Shown piece by piece: positions 59,801-64,000 of a stretch of 64,000 bases of DNA (positions are counted from its first letter, which is position 1; every line of letters begins with the position of its first letter). A program made the translations under genes and the position numbers. This stretch comes from Larus michahellis. Its lineage: Eukaryota > Chordata > Aves > Charadriiformes > Laridae. The stretch is taken from assembly GCF_964199755.1 (NCBI RefSeq), contig NC_133897.1, positions 125,442,125 through 125,506,124 on the forward strand. Reading direction: 5' to 3'. Below the pieces are notes generated by a model that had not been told where the DNA came from, searched no databases, and worked only from the letters and a program-made list of their open reading frames with translations.

Positions 59801-62800
59801 CAAAGGCAAGAAGAGGTGTGCGACGCAGAATGCCACTGTGTGAAGTAGGGGAGAAAAAAAAAGACAACCAGAGAGCCTCCTCTCAAGAATGGGACACTTA
59901 GGTAGTGGAACAGAGTGGCTAGCTGGAAGTGTGGTTGAAGGTTGTGTCTTATTCTGGATACAATGACCCTCGCTGAAAAAGGTGACATTAAGTAGAGACA
60001 GTGATATTGTTTGCTTTTTAGATATCTTGCTTTTTGTTTGTTTTCATTAATCAACTGTGGTGCTCTACTCTGGCCTCTACAGCTATAGATAAGCAAAAAT
60101 GCTATTCAAGTGGAAAATATTTTTGTTAAAAAACAAAAACCACCCTAGGAAGTTAAAAAAACAGATCTTTTCATAAAAATTGACCTCTTGTGCTGCAGAG
60201 AAATTTTTTGTGATATTTCACTTCCCTCCAATGCTTTTACTTTATGAAAGTAAAATTACTTGCTTCTAAGAGACAATAGATGTCTCAAGTCAGATACATT
60301 TTCTACTACTCTAAACACACAAAAGAAACCACCCCACAAGCTATTTTATCACAGCTGCAGAAAAAGGACAAGTTAGTCAAAGCTTCCTTGTGACAGCTGA
60401 CCCAGGATCAAGATAAAGACAGCACAGCATACTATGATAACACTTTCTACATAGCTGTAAGTTCACAGAAAGCATCCTGTGAAGCTCACCCATACCTAAA
60501 TTCAAACGCACGCAGTTCACGCACAGCACGAGCAGCTTTCTGATGCCTATTACATTAAGAGGTACAAAAATTTCAGAAGAAAGGGCAAGAGTGCACAACA
60601 GTAGCAAAATGCAGCAGTTGCCTTTAGCTGTAAGAATCTTTGGAATACAGAAGCCAGCAGAAACTTTACTTTAGGACTTAAAATTTCAATTTAGCCTTGA
60701 AGTTCATTCACTGATTAAAACTATAATTAAAAAACTCCATTTCTCATTCCATACTACTCATGAATTTATTGTTACAAGTTGTAACACTTTATCTTGAAGT
60801 TTCTCCTCATATTTACAATAAAAATGGAATGTCAACACACTTTACAATTTCTGTAAAAATCCACACAACTGTATCACAACACCTCTGACCTGTTTCTGAC
60901 CTAACCTGTAACCAATTTTACTGGTATTCCTTATCATCAATAATTTCTGATTTATTTTTTTTAAATATTGTCACAATCATTGAGCAGGTGTTCTTTGGCT
61001 ATGTGAATCTAAGAGTGCTGACAATTTGAGTGCATTTTAATTCTTCACCATTTTGTAAGCCATGTAAACCTGTCATTTGAGAAGTTAGTAATCAGATGTA
61101 AGTTTGGCAAGTTTTTTTTTTGCTAGCTCTCAAAAGGACACAAGTTTTCACATTTCAGAATTTTTACAAATATATCTGCACTTCAAGTTAATTCCTCAGA
61201 TGCCTAAGGACTTGCACGCTCCCTTAAATACAGATTAAATACCATGCTAGAAAGGCATCCAGTTAATTTGACAGAAAAAACCTTGCCTTTGCTAAATCCA
61301 TACAATCTCAAATATCTTACAAATTTAGTAGCTTGTAATACTGACACAACATGACTTTAGATGACTCCTTAAAAACAGAAGTTTTTTTAGCTTACTAACT
61401 TAATTCTTGTTTTTTTTTCAAAGGATGAAAAATAGAAAAGGAAATACAATAAATGGAATCAGCCATATTTCAAGTCTCCTCCTCAGAACCACTTCCACTA
61501 AAATACCAGCTTGGGGCACAACACACCACACAATCAAGATTGTGATACTTTAAACCCATAGGTGGCATACAGAATTGCTTGGTGAACCTTCCCCCTTACC
61601 CAGGAGGGGAGGAGGAGGAGACAACAATAAACCACTCAGCTACTCACTGATATAGATATAGGAGTCAGTTGTTAAGTCTCCCCAGAAATAAATATTGTGT
61701 GACTGGCAATAGGAGGGAATTAGCCACGAATGCACACAAGGGCCTGAAACACTTTAGTTGATTTAAGAGTTTCAGACTCATTGCAAAGTCAGCAACAACA
61801 CGCTGATCAGCATTTAGAGTTTCCCAGGCCATCAAGTGTTAGACACAACTCTGTTCAGACTCAATTCGTGCCACTCCTGCAGCCATAATGAACTCAAGAT
61901 CATGTCTTGCCTGTTCTTGTCCCGTCCATGACTCCTACAACAAAAGGACTCCATTTTAAGTTTAGCTTCCCCTTTCCTCCCAAGTATTTTAACAGTGCCG
62001 CACAAGAAGAAATTCAACTCTAAACTGCAGAGCTGAGCTTAAGATTTCAGCAGGACCTTTTGAATAAACAGAATGATTGATTACTATCTGAAAGGACAAG
62101 AGAAATGGTAACATTAGCTTCATCAGGCAAGGGCTGGAGAAAGCCAAAATATGAACCTATGCTGGAGGCAACTGTAGTAGGCAACTACAGAAATCAGAAT
62201 GAACTGTGGGACACAAAGGTATATCACAATGAAGTCTCTACATTTTTTAAACTTTTATACACATGCCTTGCTGCTAAACTACTACTGACGGTAATAAAAC
62301 ATCTAAGTGCTTTGGAAAAACAGACACTACTCGAACTGCCTTCTCTTCCACAGCTATTTGCTTTGTCACTCCAAATAGCTGAGAAAGAAGGGAAACTGTT
62401 GTTTTCAGGATATATTAACACATTACTTGGTGCATTAAGGAAAACTCTACTGGAAACATTGCAAGTTTTCGAAGTCTAGACTCATCTCACTCAAAAACAT
62501 TGGCTCCTAACCTACTGTTCAGTGGATTGTTTCAAGTAACTTTTCAAGTTAAACAGAAACAAGTACAAAAACAAGTACAGTCAGCCCTCCAATGTAACGC
62601 ACTCCACAAAGCATACTTCAAGGTTCTTTGTAATATAGCAATGGAACAAGGAACAGACCACAGGATTAAAGTTAAGCCAAATGAATGTAAACAACTACAA
62701 CTACTGACTTAACCTGAATTGCATTGACCTACTTTGGCAGAAAGTGTTTGACAAGTCTGATGTAAGCTTAAGCCCTGATCCTCCTGGTTTGGCCTTCAAC

Positions 62801-63898
62801 AGCTGTTTATACAAGATTCCAGGTGTGTGGCTGCTCTCACTCTTCCTCCACCCCCAGCCACCTGAACACACCAGACAGCACACGTGGTACTGCATTTCTC
62901 TCAGAAGATGCACTGAATCTTAGGGCACTCCAAAAAAAAAGAAAGTATCAGCAGTGACAAGCACACAGGCACAGATTTTATGATCAAGTGACCTTGACCT
63001 TGGTAGTTATGCACAGGCAAAACTTTTGGACCAACCTTGATGAAAGTCTGCTGAACCCTTTTACTTTTTTTTCCCCCCTTACTTTTTTTTTTTTTTAAAC
63101 AGAGACAGTTTACAGGAACTTAAATTAAAAAATAAAAAAACCACAGAATTTTGTTGGTTGTCCACCCAGGGGAAAAAAAAAAAACACACCAGGTTTTTTT
63201 TCCTTCTCTGGACTAAGATACATTCCTTTCTCAGTCTATGTTTTTTTCTATACTGGATTTGGTTTTCTCATCTGAAATTCCATCTACCTTCTTCACACGA
63301 TGGCAAGGACAAAATGCCGAAAGGAACATTTTCTGTGTATCAGTTCTATATGCCAGACCTGTTTTCAGGTATGCTGATAAAGACTTTAAAACTCATTACC
63401 TTTTATTACAAAGCAGAGCAAAGAATCCTACGTATTTCCTGGATGGAACTTGCAACGCACAGCTTACCACCACATCCTGACTCGGTTCTCTTTACTGTTT
63501 AAAATCTGGGCAACCAAAAAGTGTTTTCAAAGCTCAGCCTCCCAGGCTTCAGAAGCAATTTCTTCTTCAAAGTCTCCCCCCTGTGACACCACATAAACAT
63601 GTTCTGAATGCCTACTTGCAAACAAAGTAAGAGTTCACCATTCCCACCCGAGGTAGCTAGCAACGTAGCTTGCAACACTGGGGTGAAACCTAAAATACAG
63701 GATAGTTTCTGAAATTTCAAGGTGTAGATCTATACCCAATAAGTACTAAAGCAGCTCTATACCCTCAAAGAATAAGTCCTCAGCTGTGGTCTCTATCTAA
63801 GGCTGTGCTTATGATTCTCCAATAGTTGTCACTATGGTCACCGCAGACCCAGCTTCAGCATTCACATCCTAGAATACCCTGTGGGCCACTTTCGTGCA
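56806..63898 (-). other. PCMTD1 intron 1 (part)
   Basis: Sequence upstream of the first coding exon. I see no CpG island, no GC-rich promoter and no exon here, so the promoter is probably outside the window. It contains simple A- and T-rich tracts, such as the C-run near 58280 and the T-rich stretch at 63061-63098. Open frames in it, including one of 124 codons at 62105-62479 on the plus strand, lack domain resemblance or splice context. Confidence 0.6.
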
Positions 63899-64000
63899 TG
63901 GTTTAAGCCCAGCCAGCAGCTCGGACTACACAACTGCGTCCTCACTGCCCCAGCTGGGATGGCAGAGAGAATTGGAAGAGTGACAAAACTTGTGGGTTGA
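63899..64000. mobile_element. Start of a second avian endogenous-retrovirus LTR, cut by the window edge
   Basis: From TG at 63899 the sequence runs GGTTTAAGCCCAGCCAGCAG, continues through a degenerate CACTGCCCCAGCTGGGATGG part, and reaches AACTTGTGGGTTGA at the last base. This matches the beginning of a very common bird LTR family as I know it. The orientation of transcription and the rest of the element cannot be seen. Confidence 0.7.

Noticed and set aside
62105..62479. 124-codon plus-strand open frame in PCMTD1 intron 1
   Set aside because: Has an ATG and a protein-like, Leu-rich translation, but no recognisable domain, splice signal or neighbouring exon. Frames of this size are expected by chance in 64 kb.

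Overview
The window looks like bird nuclear DNA. It is AT-rich, with long non-coding stretches and no operons. It carries several copies of CR1, a non-LTR retrotransposon; two of these end in the avian-type ATTCTATG tail and three are in reverse orientation beginning with its complement. It also has GC-rich LTR sequence of kinds I know from bird genomes. The species cannot be named from this sequence.

Only one gene can be supported. PCMTD1 lies on the minus strand and its complete coding sequence is present in five exons: 56385-56691, 52241-52343, 40391-40562, 38666-38789 and 35780-36150. All splice sites are GT-AG and all phases agree, giving 1077 nt, or 358 codons plus a stop. The product has an N-myristoylation-type start, a protein-L-isoaspartate-methyltransferase-like AdoMet-binding fold, and a C-terminal SOCS box (BC box plus Cul5 box). 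That architecture fits a cullin-RING ligase substrate receptor. The 5'UTR part of the first coding exon appears to start at 56805. The upstream non-coding exon and CpG-island promoter are not visible and probably lie beyond 64000. A 3'UTR of about 2.3 kb probably ends near 33485.

Layout: 1-33485 is a region downstream of PCMTD1 with no recognisable gene. It holds an LTR-like element (about 2690-3515), four CR1 fragments (about 12515, 17458, 22770 and 28726), a two-copy dispersed repeat (about 8030-8960 and 30300-31145), and G15, G16 and T25A8 homopolymer tracts. From 33485 to 56805 lie the visible PCMTD1 exons and their introns. The introns contain a degenerate CR1, a MIR-like SINE tail, a T41 tract and a perfect 12-bp inverted repeat. 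From 56806 to 64000 is intron 1, cut at the right edge by the start of a second LTR.

I found no convincing new biological system. The findings are modest leads: a cryptic exon-like ORF in intron 3, the unclassified two-copy repeat whose low-complexity cores have opposite composition, CpG-bearing islands that could be conserved non-coding elements, and unusual homopolymer tracts.
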